From: Monoplex corrugatus
Lineage: Eukaryota; Mollusca; Gastropoda; Littorinimorpha; Ranellidae
Length of the DNA: 64,000 bases
Assembly (NCBI GenBank): GCA_030674185.1
Contig: JAPXFY010000026.1
Span: 42,407,132-42,471,131 of the forward strand
Reading direction: 5' to 3'
In this document: in pieces, positions 62,870 to 64,000 of the stretch
Layout: each line of letters begins with the position of its first letter
Position numbering within the stretch: position 1 is the first letter of the stretch
Translations under genes and position numbers: made by a program
The notes under the pieces: model-generated
Told to the model about the DNA's origin: nothing
Databases searched by the model: none
Seen by the model: only the letters and a program-made list of their open reading frames with translations

Positions 62870-63690
62870 GCCTCATCATTTGGGTTGGCAAATGGATCTC
62901 AAGAACGAAACATGTATATCATCTGTATCTGTAAGATACACCACTGTCACCAAGATTTATGGCATTATCGCGACAGGTGGGGGTGTGCGCAGCTTTAGCA
63001 GGTTTACTGTTGGGATGATATCAGTCTTTTAAAGTTTTCAAGGGTTGGTGCTCTCACTATGTTTTCTTCCAGATGGTTCCAGTCTCTTACTGTACTAACA
63101 AAAAATGACTGTTTGAACTGCTCTGTCTGGCATCTGCTCTTGTGTTCTTGTGTTGTTTCTTACGTAATCAGAGATGGCACTGATGATATCGTACTGGTCG
63201 CCAGATGTTCGTGGCCTGGTTTGTGTGGAGTTAAATACTCGGCAGATTGTAATGTATGGCCGATACCAGCCCCTCAACCACCTTTTAAATGAAGATTAGG
63301 CGTAGATCACGTCTGCGCTGTTGGAGTGTTGGCAGTTGCAGAGTGTGAAGCATCTTGGTGATGGAGCCGGGTGTTCTGGATTTATAATCACCAGTTATAA
63401 ACCGGGCAGACAGGCGCTGCACTTTTTCCAGTTTGTCAATGTCCTGTTTGAGGTAGGGACTCCATAATTATGATAGAGCCATACTCGAGGGCTGGTCTGA
63501 TGAGAGAGAGATAGGCATTTTTCTTGCATTGGAGGGGAAGAAACGTAGGTTTCTCCTGAGGAAGCCAAGGGTGCTGTGTGCTTTCTTTGCAGGTGTGGGC
63601 AATGTGGGTGCTCCATATCAGGTCATCGGAGAGTTGAATACCTAGGTAGGGGTTTGTGTGGACGTGCTGAAGGGGGGTGTTGCAGTTTGG
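62870..63690 (-). mobile_element. jockey/CR1-like LINE 3' end
   Basis: Minus-strand pieces include GVQLSDDLIWSTHIAHT-like sequence in broken frames, KKNAYLSLIRPALEYGS, KLEKVQRLSARFITG and LQQRRRDLRL, then a YVRNNTRTQEQMPDRAVQ block. This is the post-RT region of the same broad LINE type as 50930-53345. 62310-62870 and 63690-64000 hold no recognisable feature. Confidence 0.75.
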
Positions 63691-64000
63691 CTAACTGATT
63701 AAAATGAAAACAAAATGAAGATCTAGAATTTTTCTCTCGCATTGTCACATTTAACCATTCTGGCTTGATCTTTGATCATGTTGTGGGTCATGATTGGTAT
63801 AAAATATCTGATTGCATAAAATGATAAATGATTTGATGTTAATAATCATGATTTTATATTTGTTTATGAATACATTTTTGATGCCAGGAGACATGCATCC
63901 CCAAGCAGCCAGCAAGCAGTGAATGATCCGTGAAACTGACACAAACACTTTTTAGTTTACTCAGACAAAAACACAGTCTCCAAACATAGGCTATAATAAG

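Overview
The window looks like gene-poor, repeat-dense nuclear DNA of a spiralian animal, most likely a marine gastropod mollusc. It is AT-rich and carries intron-containing metazoan genes with GT-AG splice sites. It is crowded with CA/GT and CT microsatellites, tRNA-derived SINEs (one with a core that I recall from gastropod repeats), non-LTR retrotransposon pieces and TTAA-flanked palindromic MITEs. The species assignment is inference; nothing in the window names the organism.

Three protein-coding genes can be assembled exon by exon, all on the minus strand. (1) 8704-25239 is an NR5-family nuclear receptor closest to Hr39/NR5B. Its six coding exons keep phase through every junction and give 679 aa. 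A candidate non-coding first exon lies near 30250-30370. (2) 43047-46625 is PIGZ, the fourth mannosyltransferase of GPI-anchor synthesis, with two coding exons and 576 aa. (3) 56921-61993 is OSTC, a subunit of the oligosaccharyltransferase complex, with four coding exons and about 150 aa. Its first exon carries an apparent +2/-1 frame disruption that is probably a consensus error. A short plus-strand first coding exon (62265-62309) starts 271 bp from the OSTC start in divergent orientation and suggests a shared promoter; the rest of that gene lies outside the window. PIGZ and OSTC both act in the ER, but nothing shows that the genes work as a unit.

The rest is repeats. 1-8700 holds a LINE tail, SINE debris, two MITEs, a 44-bp tandem array interrupted by an R2-superclade LINE 3' end plus a tRNA-like sequence, a palindromic ~39-bp satellite (6535-7600) and a 148-bp two-part tandem array (7886-8520). 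8.7-25 kb is the receptor gene; its introns carry a 48-bp minisatellite (9748-10900), two sense-oriented endonuclease/RT LINEs (11790-12722 and 14330-17290), an RNase H-bearing LINE 3' end, a tRNA SINE and several MITEs. 25-43 kb holds the gene's upstream region and many 5'-truncated copies of the 14.3-17.3 kb LINE, ending in a hairpin minisatellite (41000-42665). 43-49 kb is PIGZ and its upstream DNA. 49-56 kb contains a LINE nested inside another LINE (50930-53345) and long GT tracts. 56-62 kb is OSTC, and 62.9-63.7 kb another LINE tail.

I did not find a convincing new biological system. The most informative signals concern repeat genesis: two minisatellites that appear to have grown out of SINE segments, a ~550-bp non-autonomous repeat sharing its 3' end with an RNase H LINE, a MITE family with a palindrome nested inside its TIRs, and an 82-bp direct repeat flanking a LINE fragment.
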